From positions 1 to 35,133 of the IMG/VR virus record IMGVR_UViG_3300042889_000925: 35,133 bases of DNA; one strand, given 5' to 3'. Positions 7,111 to 16,366 of the stretch are shown piece after piece. A model generated the notes under the pieces. That model made no database searches and had not been told where the DNA came from. It saw only the letters and a list, made by a program, of their open reading frames with translations. Position 1 is the first letter of the stretch. Every line of letters begins with the position of its first letter. The DNA is from a virus. The translations under genes were made by a program, and so were the position numbers.

Positions 7111-8224
7111 AGTTGTAAGGGGTGGAACTTCAGCAAGTAAAACCTTTACAATTATACCTTTTTTAATAGATTATGCCGTTAAGAACCCAAAGAAGGAAAT
7201 ATCAGTTGTTTCAGAAACTATACCACATTTAAGAAGGGGTGCTATTCGTGACTTTCTTAAGATAATGGATATGATAGGAATGTACAACGATAATAATTGG
7301 AATAAATCGTCGTTAACTTATAAATTTTCAAACGGTTCTTATATTGAATTTTTTAGTGCAGACCAACCTAACAAGTTGAGAGGTGCAAGACGTGATGTTT
7401 TATTTATAAACGAGTGCAACAATGTAGATTGGGAAAGTTACTATCAATTAGCCATCCGTACACGTGATTTCATTTATTTAGATTATAACCCAGTCGCAGA
7501 ATTTTGGGTAGACAAGGAGTTAATAGGTCATGAAGATACAGACTTTATTGTATTAACTTATAAGGATAACGAAGCATTAGAACAATCAATTATTAAAGAG
7601 ATAGAAAGTGCAAGGGAGAAAGCTAAAACGTCTTCATATTGGGAGAACTGGTGGAAAGTTTATGGATTAGGGCAAATTGGTAATTTAGAAGGTGTAATTT
7701 TTAAAGAGTGGAAGCAACTTGACAAAATACCTTTAGATGCTAAACTTGTAGGAAGAGGAATGGATTTCGGTTATACAAACGACCCTACCACAATAACTGA
7801 TATTTATCAATGGAATAACGAATATATTTTTGATGAACGAATATATCGTACTGGTTTAACCAACCCCGAAATATGGAGAGAATTTAAGTCTTTAAATATT
7901 GATAATTCAATTTACACTATTGCGGATAGTGCCGAGCCAAAATCAATACAAGAATTATCTAGTTTAGGTATGAAAATAATCGGTGCAACTAAGGGAGCTG
8001 ATAGTATTATGTATGGTATTCAAAGAATGCAAGAGAATAACTTTTACGTTACCTCAAATAGTTTGAATATAATAAAAGAATTAAGAGCTTATACGTGGGC
8101 GGTTGATCGTGAAGGGAATAAGTTAAATAAACCGATTGATAATTTTAACCACGCAATCGACGGAATTAGGTATTTCTTTACCTCAAAACCAAAAGCAAAA
8201 GCACCTCGAAGCCGTTTATTATGA
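7055..8224 (+). CDS. terL: Terminase large subunit (PBSX-like)
   Basis: The 389-residue product is a DNA-packaging motor. The ATPase domain has Walker A GGTSASKT at 23-30 and Walker B VLFINE at 115-120, with E120 as catalytic candidate. The RNase H-like nuclease domain has D237 in MDFGYTNDP, D291 in IADSAEP and D369 in NHAIDGIRY, the usual acidic triad. It pumps DNA into the prohead through the portal and cuts it. The portal gene is about 13 kb away rather than adjacent. The ATG at 7055 lies inside the small terminase gene; the stop overlaps the next gene by ATGA. Confidence 0.95.
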   Translation: MLQETTAQQKIANLLKRIRVVRGGTSASKTFTIIPFLIDYAVKNPKKEISVVSETIPHLRRGAIRDFLKIMDMIGMYNDNNWNKSSLTYKFSNGSYIEFFSADQPNKLRGARRDVLFINECNNVDWESYYQLAIRTRDFIYLDYNPVAEFWVDKELIGHEDTDFIVLTYKDNEALEQSIIKEIESAREKAKTSSYWENWWKVYGLGQIGNLEGVIFKEWKQLDKIPLDAKLVGRGMDFGYTNDPTTITDIYQWNNEYIFDERIYRTGLTNPEIWREFKSLNIDNSIYTIADSAEPKSIQELSSLGMKIIGATKGADSIMYGIQRMQENNFYVTSNSLNIIKELRAYTWAVDREGNKLNKPIDNFNHAIDGIRYFFTSKPKAKAPRSRLL

Positions 8225-8871
8225 TAAAATTTAAAACACAAATAAAGGATTTCAATTTACCCACTAGCTGGAGTGATATTAAATTCAAAGATTATTTGAA
8301 ACTACAAAGTTCAAATGAAATTCAAGCTATTCAGATATTGACAGGTTTAAATGAGGTTGAAATATTGATGTTAGATATTGAGGTAATTACTCCATATTTA
8401 GAATTTTTACAAGACGACCCTACAAAGTTTGAAGAAAGTAATTATATAGATAATATTGAACTACCTTTTGATCTAGGTGAACAAAGCTATGAAAAAAAGA
8501 TATTAGCTTGTAGGGACATTTCAAACGTCTATGAGGTTATCAAATTGTATTCTGGTGTAGATTGTTTAGAATTAGATTGCGAGGTCGTATTTCAAGCGTA
8601 TTGCTATTTATTAAACCGATTAACAAAGATTATTGAACGAGATAATGAACGGTTAAAATCCGAAATAACAATAGAGCAAAAGATGGCCGGTATTGATAGC
8701 TTCAATGAGTTGGGCGATTTCAATACAATTGACATGATCGCAGAAAAATACAATTATACTCATGAACAAGTTGAACAATTACCGTATAATTTAATCTTTT
8801 TAATACTACTTAAACAAAATATTAGCACTAAATTTGAAAAAAACTATTCAGAAATAATAAAAGACAAATGA
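8221..8871 (+). CDS. Hypothetical late protein, possible tail assembly factor
   Basis: I do not firmly recognise this 216-residue, mostly helical and acidic protein. The opening (LPTSWSDIKFKDYLKL) and the C-terminal motif (IAEKYNYTHEQVEQLPYNLI) recall small assembly proteins of Bacteroidota siphophages, but this is from memory of the pattern only. It is packed between the terminase and tail-region genes with ATGA overlaps on both sides, which implies a morphogenesis role. Confidence 0.6.
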   Translation: MIKFKTQIKDFNLPTSWSDIKFKDYLKLQSSNEIQAIQILTGLNEVEILMLDIEVITPYLEFLQDDPTKFEESNYIDNIELPFDLGEQSYEKKILACRDISNVYEVIKLYSGVDCLELDCEVVFQAYCYLLNRLTKIIERDNERLKSEITIEQKMAGIDSFNELGDFNTIDMIAEKYNYTHEQVEQLPYNLIFLILLKQNISTKFEKNYSEIIKDK

Positions 8872-9308
8872 CAATAAAACAATTAGTAAAGGGTCACGTT
8901 GATAATATGACATCCAATAGTGAAAGTTATACCTTTCTACATAGCGAAACACAATTTCAGAACTTAATGGCTGATGAACAAATATTACCCGCTGTTTATT
9001 TAGATATGCCTATGAAGTATACGCCCAAAATAATGAATACTGGAGCGTTTCAAAGAACTTATATTTGTGTCGCTTTATTCTTATTTAAAAGTGAATTAGA
9101 TGACAACGATACACAACAAGAAAGTATATTTATTAAGGCTGAAAATGCACAACGTGAATTTCAAATAGCACTTGAAAATGATGTCGATAATGTTAGAGAT
9201 TTAAGCGTTGATACGTGTGTACAAGTTCAAAATCTATTTGATACAAATATGAGTGGTATCATGATGCCGTTTAGCTTAAGAATGATAAATTCAGACGGAG
9301 TATGTTAA
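8868..9308 (+). CDS. Hypothetical late protein
   Basis: This 146-residue protein has no family signature I can name. Its length and position (after the terminase, before a 158-frame protein of tail-completion size) resemble the neck or tail-terminator proteins of siphoviruses. It starts by ATGA overlap with the upstream gene, and its last seven bases overlap a small membrane-protein ORF at 9302. No membrane segment or signal peptide is visible. Confidence 0.6.
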   Translation: MTIKQLVKGHVDNMTSNSESYTFLHSETQFQNLMADEQILPAVYLDMPMKYTPKIMNTGAFQRTYICVALFLFKSELDDNDTQQESIFIKAENAQREFQIALENDVDNVRDLSVDTCVQVQNLFDTNMSGIMMPFSLRMINSDGVC

Positions 9309-9388
9309 AATATAAAAAATATCTTTGGATAATTACTATAGTTAGTTGGTTATTAATTGGGTCAATTATTTGGTATGTCAACAAATAA
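9302..9388 (+). CDS. Possible 28-residue single-span membrane peptide
   Basis: An ATG at 9302, seven bases before the upstream stop, opens a frame for a peptide with two basic residues, one hydrophobic span (YLWIITIVSWLLIGSIIWYV) and a short polar tail. The end overlaps the next gene by 14 nt if that gene starts at 9375. The charge pattern is that of a small inner-membrane peptide. It could be real, or it may simply reflect AT-rich DNA. Confidence 0.4.
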   Translation: MLKYKKYLWIITIVSWLLIGSIIWYVNK

Positions 9389-9833
9389 AGAAATATTTGA
9401 CCAATTTACCAACACTATTGTTCCTGAACTTCAAAAGGTAGCTGGTTCTTTTTTTGGTAAGTCTATTGAGGTTGAAAGTACTGAGAATAGCATGACTATT
9501 TATGCTAGTCCTTTTATATCGGTTCTATGGAATGGTAGAAAACCGACATCATTTGGAGCTAAAAAAGGTAATCCTACATTGCAAAAGTCTATTTTAGATT
9601 GGATCAATAAGAAAGGTATAAGCGGTAAGGCGAATAAAGATGGCAATGTACCAACAAGCGAGCAATTAAGTTGGGCGATTTCAAAATCTATTCACCTTCA
9701 TGGAACTAAATTATATCAACAAGGTGGAAAACAAAATATTTTTGATACGATTTTGACATCTAATCGTATAGATAATTTAGTATCTTTAATAGCGGACAAG
9801 TATTACACGCAAATAATTAGCATAACAAAATGA
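9375..9833 (+). CDS. Hypothetical late protein, possible tail-completion factor
   Basis: The frame is open from a TTG at 9357, but the ATG at 9375 is the more likely start, giving 152 residues. The segment LWNGRKPTSFGAKKGNPTLQ and a later SWAISKSIHLHGTKLYQ suggest a compact alpha/beta protein of the size of HK97 gp10-like or tail-completion proteins. That comparison is weak. It overlaps the next gene by ATGA (9830-9833). Confidence 0.6.
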   Translation: MSTNKEIFDQFTNTIVPELQKVAGSFFGKSIEVESTENSMTIYASPFISVLWNGRKPTSFGAKKGNPTLQKSILDWINKKGISGKANKDGNVPTSEQLSWAISKSIHLHGTKLYQQGGKQNIFDTILTSNRIDNLVSLIADKYYTQIISITK

Positions 9834-10927
9834 TTTCAATAACTAAAAATCCAAGTATTTCAATTAACGGCCATAAGTCAAAATGGTTTCCGGCACATCA
9901 ACCGATTACATTTGAAGTTCAAAGAATTGACGCTACTGTTATTCAGAAATATAAAGTTGGTAACGAAGTACATTTTAAATTTAATGCAAATATACCTTCA
10001 AGTGTTAAGGTAGGGCAAAAACTTAATTATATTCAGGGAAACGCCTTAAAAACATTAACGGTTAAAGGTGTAGATGGAGCTATTTTAAAGTTTGAATTTA
10101 TCGCTAGTTTGAACTTAATAGGTGGGACAAATGGTTTTGTAATATTTACAGACGCTTATGCAAGCTATTTTATTGAAACAAAAGTTTACTACATTAGATC
10201 AACGGCTTATGAAGAAATTGGTACTTTAAAAAATAAAACAAATAATTTTGGAATTGCTAAAATATCCGTTCAAGAATTACTTTCAACAAAATGTATTAAT
10301 CAAAATAACTTTGTTTACGATGTAATTAATCAATCTCAAACAGGTGAGGGAACTAAATTTAACATACAAATTAGAGAGGTTATAAATGGAGTTGCTGGTA
10401 ACTACACTTCAATGGTAGATGATAACGTCCTTTATTTTACAAATTCATCTAATCAAATTCAAGACAAATACGGTTACAACATGGGTAGCTATGTACCGAC
10501 CTATGACAATGCAAGAACTGATAAAGCTAAGTTTCAAAGCGTATTTAAACGCCCTACTTATTTTGTTGGTTATCCATTTAGTTTAAATTTCATTTATTCC
10601 GATAACATGACAAATTCACAATTAACTAGAAAGGAGCAAACTAAAGATATTAATGGAAATACTATATCAAATACTACCGATAATATGAACATGGCGTTTA
10701 GGTTTACGGCTAATCGTTTAATGTTAAAACAAGGGTATACTAGCAATGTCAAAACTGTTGATATATGGCTAGATGCTGGGGCACCTCAACCAGTTCCAGT
10801 AGTACCTAAATATTCAGCCGATCCAAAAGGTAGCTGGTCGGTTGGTAATACATTTGATGTTGGATTTAAAACAACAGAAACATACATTAGAGCTACTCAA
10901 GGCTATACAAAATTACTTTTCCAATGA
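9830..10927 (+). CDS. Putative tail structural protein
   Basis: The 365-residue product is beta-rich, with many N/T/S residues and few charged clusters, as in virion structural proteins. Repeated GYP/GYT turns and a C-terminal half with PVPVVPKY suggest modular beta domains. It is coupled to both neighbours by ATGA overlaps and lies in the run leading to the tape measure gene. A tail tube or distal tail role is possible. I see no motif that decides between them. Confidence 0.6.
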   Translation: MISITKNPSISINGHKSKWFPAHQPITFEVQRIDATVIQKYKVGNEVHFKFNANIPSSVKVGQKLNYIQGNALKTLTVKGVDGAILKFEFIASLNLIGGTNGFVIFTDAYASYFIETKVYYIRSTAYEEIGTLKNKTNNFGIAKISVQELLSTKCINQNNFVYDVINQSQTGEGTKFNIQIREVINGVAGNYTSMVDDNVLYFTNSSNQIQDKYGYNMGSYVPTYDNARTDKAKFQSVFKRPTYFVGYPFSLNFIYSDNMTNSQLTRKEQTKDINGNTISNTTDNMNMAFRFTANRLMLKQGYTSNVKTVDIWLDAGAPQPVPVVPKYSADPKGSWSVGNTFDVGFKTTETYIRATQGYTKLLFQ

Positions 10928-11364
10928 TAGTAACAGAGAAAAAAACAATTAAGATAGATAGGGAATGCAAAGAAAATCCAATCTTTATTTCATGGTTAAA
11001 TACTTACGGAGGTCGTGAACATTGGTTATTTCACAAAGTTCAAACAAAAGGAATAGTAACTCAAAATGCTGGAACTTATGAAAATTATATTTCAGACTTA
11101 TCAAATTCACGTGGTCAAATAAATGATATTTCTAAGAATGCAACTCCTTTATTAATCGTTAATGCTATGGTAGATATTGAAGACATTGAGGGAATAAAAA
11201 CGATGCTTTATTCACCCTGCGTTGAATGGTTAATTAGTCAAGCTCCTATTAAATGGCAAACGGTACGACCTCAAGTGGGCTCATTTAAGTTGTATGATAC
11301 AACCGATTTAAAGGCTACAATTCAAATAACATTAGAATTACCTTACATTAATATTCAAGGTTAA
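10924..11364 (+). CDS. Hypothetical tail-region protein
   Basis: This is a 146-residue protein of unknown function. It contains GGREHWLFHKVQTKG early and a beta-rich second half. It is coupled to its neighbours (ATGA upstream, TAATG downstream) and precedes a large tail protein and the tape measure. Tail assembly chaperones often occupy this position, but I see no programmed frameshift arrangement, so I leave it unassigned. Confidence 0.58.
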   Translation: MIVTEKKTIKIDRECKENPIFISWLNTYGGREHWLFHKVQTKGIVTQNAGTYENYISDLSNSRGQINDISKNATPLLIVNAMVDIEDIEGIKTMLYSPCVEWLISQAPIKWQTVRPQVGSFKLYDTTDLKATIQITLELPYINIQG

Positions 11365-13307
11365 TGAACGAGCTTATAATTAATGATAGAAGAGTAGATT
11401 TAAGTGATCTAACCAATATTGGACTAACTTTTTGCGCAAATAATATAGGTGAACTTCAAAATAGACAGGGCAACTTTTCGAATACTTTTAAGCTACCAAT
11501 TACAAAGAATAATAGGGAAATATTTGAATGGTCACATTTGCAAACTTCGGCTAGTTTGATGGCTTATAAAAAGTTAAAAGCTACTTATATTCAAAATGGA
11601 GTTGAAATAGTTACTGAAGGAGTAGCTGAAATTTCAAGCGTGGATAATAACTATTTTTATATAAATGTTTACAGTGGAAATGTAGATTTAACCGATGCAA
11701 TAGGTGACATAACAGTAGGTGAGTTATATAAGAATGATAGCTTAGTGCTTTGGGATATAGTGTCCGCCTATAATTATGGTAGTCAATTTTTCATATTTCC
11801 TTTAATTGACTGGAGGAAGGACATTGATACTTTTTTTTCAACCGATACTATAGATGTAAGGCAAATGTTACCATGTGCTGTCATTCCTAAAATGTTTGAT
11901 AGATTGTCAAGTAAAATAGGTTTTAATTTCACAGGTAATTTTTTAAATTCTGTTAATTTTAAATCAATGATTTTAACGCCTGATAGTTTTACAATTCCTT
12001 CAAGTGATGCGATTAAAAATGCAGAGGTTGTAAAAGGTGAAAATACTCCTTACACTCAAGTGCCAGAGGGTGGTGCAATGACTATAATAACTAGTTTTCC
12101 AACTTTTAGAAATGTTAATAATAACCCTGATTTTGCATTAGGAATTTTTAAACCTTTGGTAAATAAAATAGGAAAATTAAGATTTACGGGTAATTATTAC
12201 TTATATTTTGGTCATAGTAATACACCGACTTGGAAAACACTAAGTAAGAAACAAGCTTATATAGATGTAGCAATAACAGATGTCACAGGTACCGTAAATA
12301 TTTATGGGCCAATTATGTATGGGCCATATGACTATTCCTTCAAGCCATTAACCTTAGATATTGAAACCCCTGAAATGACTTTTTTATCAAATACGGAATA
12401 CAAAGTTAAAATAAGAACATATGTAGCTCAAACAAATAAAGTTCAGCAATTAAATTTAATCGACTACGATTACCCAAACGCCACAGCTACAAGTCAAATA
12501 TCATTAAGTAGATTTCAAGAATTTACGCCAAGTCCTAAAATTGCATATAATACACATATTGATTTCACAAAGATTTTTAAGATGAAAGTTAAAGATGTTT
12601 TAAAAGATATTTTTAACATGGAGGGTGTAATTATTCAGACTAATAATTATTCAAAATCTATTCAGTTTAACAAATTTGACGATGTAATTTTAAATAAATC
12701 AATAGCTAAAGATTGGTCAAATAAATTACAAAATTCAAAGTCAATGGGTTTTAAATTTGGGAACTTCGCAAAGAAAAATAATGTAAAATTTAAGACAGAA
12801 AGTGAAAATGATAGTTACTTTAATTTAACAGATGAAAATTTAGAAGTTGAAAAAGATGTTATTAAATTGGGACATGATGCCACCTTAAAAACTAATAAAT
12901 ATAATGGTTTTATCATTCCCAAAATAGATGCCTTAAAAGATGGTAGTAATGAATGGAATAATCCTGGGTGGCGGTTATTATACACGAAAATACAACCTAC
13001 AGCATTCAATGTTGTATACACAGATGGAGTTGGATTGCATGTTCAAATTAACCCAGTTCCTTTTTGTGATTTTAAAAATGCAAAACAATTGATTGATGAA
13101 AATTATACTAATATCGTTAACATTCTAAAAAATCCAAAGGTTATTAAAATAGTTGCAAAATTAGATGTTACTGATATAAGTGATCTAGATTTTTCAATAC
13201 CGATACAAATACAGCGTCCAGACTTAAATATAAGCGGGTACTTTTACATTAATAAAATTGAAAATTACAAAGGTGGCTTAACAAGTTGCGAAATTATAGA
13301 GATATGA
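11364..13307 (+). CDS. Large tail/baseplate-type structural protein
   Basis: This 647-residue protein has an N-terminal domain with NRQGNFSNTFKLPIT near 33-47, a pattern I associate with tail proteins of Bacteroidota phages, then long beta-rich segments. The C-terminal portion (IPIQIQRPDLNISGYFYINK) resembles domains that end baseplate or distal tail proteins. No enzymatic motif is seen. It lies immediately upstream of the tape measure gene and overlaps it by ATGA, which is unusual because distal tail proteins normally follow the tape measure. It likely forms part of the tail tip or tube-associated complex. Confidence 0.62.
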   Translation: MNELIINDRRVDLSDLTNIGLTFCANNIGELQNRQGNFSNTFKLPITKNNREIFEWSHLQTSASLMAYKKLKATYIQNGVEIVTEGVAEISSVDNNYFYINVYSGNVDLTDAIGDITVGELYKNDSLVLWDIVSAYNYGSQFFIFPLIDWRKDIDTFFSTDTIDVRQMLPCAVIPKMFDRLSSKIGFNFTGNFLNSVNFKSMILTPDSFTIPSSDAIKNAEVVKGENTPYTQVPEGGAMTIITSFPTFRNVNNNPDFALGIFKPLVNKIGKLRFTGNYYLYFGHSNTPTWKTLSKKQAYIDVAITDVTGTVNIYGPIMYGPYDYSFKPLTLDIETPEMTFLSNTEYKVKIRTYVAQTNKVQQLNLIDYDYPNATATSQISLSRFQEFTPSPKIAYNTHIDFTKIFKMKVKDVLKDIFNMEGVIIQTNNYSKSIQFNKFDDVILNKSIAKDWSNKLQNSKSMGFKFGNFAKKNNVKFKTESENDSYFNLTDENLEVEKDVIKLGHDATLKTNKYNGFIIPKIDALKDGSNEWNNPGWRLLYTKIQPTAFNVVYTDGVGLHVQINPVPFCDFKNAKQLIDENYTNIVNILKNPKVIKIVAKLDVTDISDLDFSIPIQIQRPDLNISGYFYINKIENYKGGLTSCEIIEI

Positions 13308-16126
13308 GCGAAGAAAAAACAATATTATTATCCATAAAACTGGATACAGGGGATTTAAAAAAGAATGCGGACATAGCTTCAGCAAAGTTAGAAGAACTTA
13401 AGATTAAACAAGCTATTCTAAAAGGTGAAAATAAACAAGGTACGGTTGAGTATGCTAAATTAAATGCTGAAATTAAAGCACAAACATTAGTTTTAAATCA
13501 ATCCTCAAAATCATTAGAAATAAATGAACGTTTAGGAAATAAACAAAATTTAAGTTTAAAAGAACAAGGGGAGCTTTTAAGTGCTGGTAAAACTGCATTG
13601 CGTAATTTAACGGCTGAACAAATCGCAAATACAGATAGTGGTAAACAATTAAATAAAGAAGTAAACGATCTAAACGAAAGTTTAAAAAAATCAGAAGCTG
13701 GGTACGGTGTTCACGTTAGGGAAGTAGGTAATTATGACAAAGGAATTAGAGGGTTAAAAGCTGAATTAAAAGACCTTAAATCTCAAATGGTAGGTTTGGA
13801 CGCTGGCTCTGAAGAATACCAACAAGCAAGCGAGAAAGCTGGTGAATTAGGCGATAAAATCAAAGAAGTTAACGAGAATGTTAAGGCTTCTAGTGGTGGC
13901 ACAGGGTTTGAAAAACTATCCAATAACTTAGAGTTAGTTCAGGGCGATTTAATGAACTTAGATTTCGCTGGAGTTTCTGAAAAAATGAAACAAATGGCTG
14001 TTATTTCTAAGGGAATGACATTTAAAGAGGTTTTAGGAAGTCTTAAAAGCATGGGAAGTGCTTTGATTTCATTAGGTAAAGCAATATTAATGAACCCTTT
14101 ATTTTTATTAGCTGGTGTTATTATAGGTATTGTTGGGGCTCTAAAAATGTGGAGCGATTCGGTTAAACAAAGCGCTATAAAAGCTCAAGAAAATCATACA
14201 GCATCAATACTTAGAACTATTGATGCCATGCAAAGGCAAAGAAAATTAAGCGAGAAAATAACTGAATTAACAATTAAACAAGCTGAACTTGAAGGAAAAT
14301 CACTTGAAGCGGTTGGTAAGTTAAAATTAAAAGCATTGGAGAAATCGCAATCTGATGATGTTAAGGAGCGATTAAAATACTATGAAGCTATTAAAAGTGC
14401 TAAAAAAAGCTATGACTTAGCGGATGATGAAGAAACTAAAAAGAAATATAAAGACGAAATAAAAGGATTAAGAGATCAACATTCTGAATTAAAAGATAAA
14501 GCAAAAACTTATGGACTTGAAAAAAAGAACCTTGAAACTGAAATAAATAACGGTATTCGTGATGAACAAAAAGCAAATAATGAAAAAATTATAGCGGATG
14601 ACAAAACGGCCACCGATAAAAGAACAGCTAAACAAATTGAAGCTGAACAAAAAAGATTAGACTTCTTAAATAAGTTAGCAGACCTACAATTGGCAAATGA
14701 AGATAAATCAAATCAAGCTAGATACGATGCAATTGAAACAAAGTATAATGCAATTTCTGAATTGACATCCAATAGTGCTGAGGATTTAATTAATATTGAA
14801 AAACAAAAGAACGCTGAATTAGACGCTTTGGACGTTGAAGCAAAAGATGATGCTTTAAATAGGGCTAAAATTGAGTATGATCGTTCGATAAAAGACGCTG
14901 ATGGCAATAAAAAATTGATAGTTGAAATTGAAAGAAGCTACACACTTGAAAAAACAAATATTAATACCGACTACGAAAATAAGAAAAAAGAACGTGATGC
15001 AAAATCGGTAACTGATACAGAACAATTTACAAAGGCGAAATTAGAAAGTGAAAGAAAAGCAAGTCAAGAATTAAAATCAATAAATGCAGAATTAGCTTAT
15101 GTAAAGGCAAAAGGTACGGATGAAGAAAAGGCAATGTTTGAAGCGTTTCAACAAAGCAAAATTGACACGTTAAGGGTAAATGCTGAAGAAGAAATAAGGC
15201 TGAATAAATTAACTGGTGATGCGAAATTAGCCGTTGAAGGTAAACTAGCATTAGACACAGAAAAAATAACGGGTGAAAAATTTAAGAAAACTGAAGAGAA
15301 AGAAACTGAAGAAACAGAAAAAAAGCTAACCAAAGAACAAGAGAAAGCACAAAAAACAGCAGAAATTACTTTACAAAGTGCTACACAGTTGACGGATGCC
15401 CTTTCATCTATTACACAGAATAGAATAGCTAAGGAGTTAGCAGATGAACAAAATAAGAACGATGAAAATCAAAAACAATTACAATCTCAATTAGATGCTG
15501 GTTTAATTACTGAAGCTGAATTTAAAACTAAGAAAGCCGAATTAGATGCAACATTTAAGGCGACTGAAAGTAAGTTGAAAACCGAAGCATTTCAAAAGGA
15601 AAAACAAGCTAATCTTATTAAGGCGGTTATGAATACTGCATTAGGCGTTACTGGTGCTTTGCCAAATGTTCCCTTATCTATTTTAGCAGGTGTATTGGGA
15701 GCAGTTCAAATTGGTTTAATTGCTAGTCAACCAGTACCGAAATTCTCAAAAGGGGGTTTATTTGGTGGTCAAAGTCACGCAAATGGTGGAACGAAAGGAG
15801 TGTTTTCAGATGGTACACAAATTGAAGTTGAAAAGGATGAAAGTTTCTTTATTTTAAACAAAAGAGCTACTCCGTTAATTAGTCAATTATCTAACTTAAA
15901 CACTTCTACGGGTGGTGTACCTTTAATGGCTAACGGTGGCACATTGAAATTTCAAAACGGTGGAGCGGTTGCGAGTAGTTTATCCAACAATTTAGACAAT
16001 CAATTGAACGCACAAAACCAATTGCTTAGAATGATTGAATTGATGCCTAAGCCTGTTGTAGTAGTTCAAGACATAAACGATGCTCAAGGAAATTTGGCAA
16101 GTGTGGAAAATAGAGCAAATTTTTGA
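13304..16126 (+). CDS. Tape measure protein
   Basis: The longest gene here encodes 940 residues from the ATG at 13304, preferred over a TTG 18 nt earlier because of the exact ATGA overlap with the upstream stop. Long charged coiled-coil stretches (roughly 20-200 and 300-770) flank a hydrophobic segment near 266-283 (LFLLAGVIIGIVGAL). A second hydrophobic region lies near 780-810, followed by a glycine-rich tail (FSKGGLFGGQSHANGG). This is the classic tape measure build. It sets tail length and is ejected with the DNA. Its presence without a sheath gene supports siphovirus morphology. Confidence 0.92.
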   Translation: MSEEKTILLSIKLDTGDLKKNADIASAKLEELKIKQAILKGENKQGTVEYAKLNAEIKAQTLVLNQSSKSLEINERLGNKQNLSLKEQGELLSAGKTALRNLTAEQIANTDSGKQLNKEVNDLNESLKKSEAGYGVHVREVGNYDKGIRGLKAELKDLKSQMVGLDAGSEEYQQASEKAGELGDKIKEVNENVKASSGGTGFEKLSNNLELVQGDLMNLDFAGVSEKMKQMAVISKGMTFKEVLGSLKSMGSALISLGKAILMNPLFLLAGVIIGIVGALKMWSDSVKQSAIKAQENHTASILRTIDAMQRQRKLSEKITELTIKQAELEGKSLEAVGKLKLKALEKSQSDDVKERLKYYEAIKSAKKSYDLADDEETKKKYKDEIKGLRDQHSELKDKAKTYGLEKKNLETEINNGIRDEQKANNEKIIADDKTATDKRTAKQIEAEQKRLDFLNKLADLQLANEDKSNQARYDAIETKYNAISELTSNSAEDLINIEKQKNAELDALDVEAKDDALNRAKIEYDRSIKDADGNKKLIVEIERSYTLEKTNINTDYENKKKERDAKSVTDTEQFTKAKLESERKASQELKSINAELAYVKAKGTDEEKAMFEAFQQSKIDTLRVNAEEEIRLNKLTGDAKLAVEGKLALDTEKITGEKFKKTEEKETEETEKKLTKEQEKAQKTAEITLQSATQLTDALSSITQNRIAKELADEQNKNDENQKQLQSQLDAGLITEAEFKTKKAELDATFKATESKLKTEAFQKEKQANLIKAVMNTALGVTGALPNVPLSILAGVLGAVQIGLIASQPVPKFSKGGLFGGQSHANGGTKGVFSDGTQIEVEKDESFFILNKRATPLISQLSNLNTSTGGVPLMANGGTLKFQNGGAVASSLSNNLDNQLNAQNQLLRMIELMPKPVVVVQDINDAQGNLASVENRANF

Positions 16127-16138
16127 TTAACTTTGAAT

Positions 16139-16366
16139 ATGTCTATAAAATTACTCGAAAAATTACATGATAGCGGAGAGCTTCATGACTTATTACGGTC
16201 AGGTTTAATATCTGTAAACGTCTTAACTTGGTATAAGATTTACAAAGCATTCCAATTTCAGATGCAAAAAGGAGTTAAAAAAACACAAGCAATTACAGAT
16301 GTCTCGGATGTCTTTGGAGTTAGTGAAAGAATAGTATACAGAATAATAAAACGATTTGAACAATGA
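16139..16366 (+). CDS. Small helix-turn-helix protein
   Basis: This 75-residue protein is all-helical. Its C-terminal part (about 50-72, QAITDVSDVFGVSERIVYRI) reads as a helix-turn-helix, and the rest is basic and helical. An in-frame TTG six bases earlier is less likely than the ATG. It sits between the tape measure and the first fibre gene and overlaps the latter by ATGA. It could be a late-gene DNA-binding regulator or an assembly factor that reuses the fold. The sequence does not decide. Confidence 0.62.
   Translation: MSIKLLEKLHDSGELHDLLRSGLISVNVLTWYKIYKAFQFQMQKGVKKTQAITDVSDVFGVSERIVYRIIKRFEQ

Noticed and set aside
9357-9375. TTG start for the 9375 gene
   Set aside because: The ATG at 9375 is closer to the overlap pattern seen in this genome, and the TTG has no supporting context.
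15027-15333. Several - strand frames within the tape measure gene
   Set aside because: They are antisense shadows of the coiled-coil region and are rich in leucine, phenylalanine and serine as expected from reversed GAA/AAA codons.
16128-16135. TAACTTTG, a match to the Bacteroidota -7 box, four bases before the HTH gene start
   Set aside because: There is no TTG at the right distance upstream and the site would give a leaderless transcript inside a coupled late operon.
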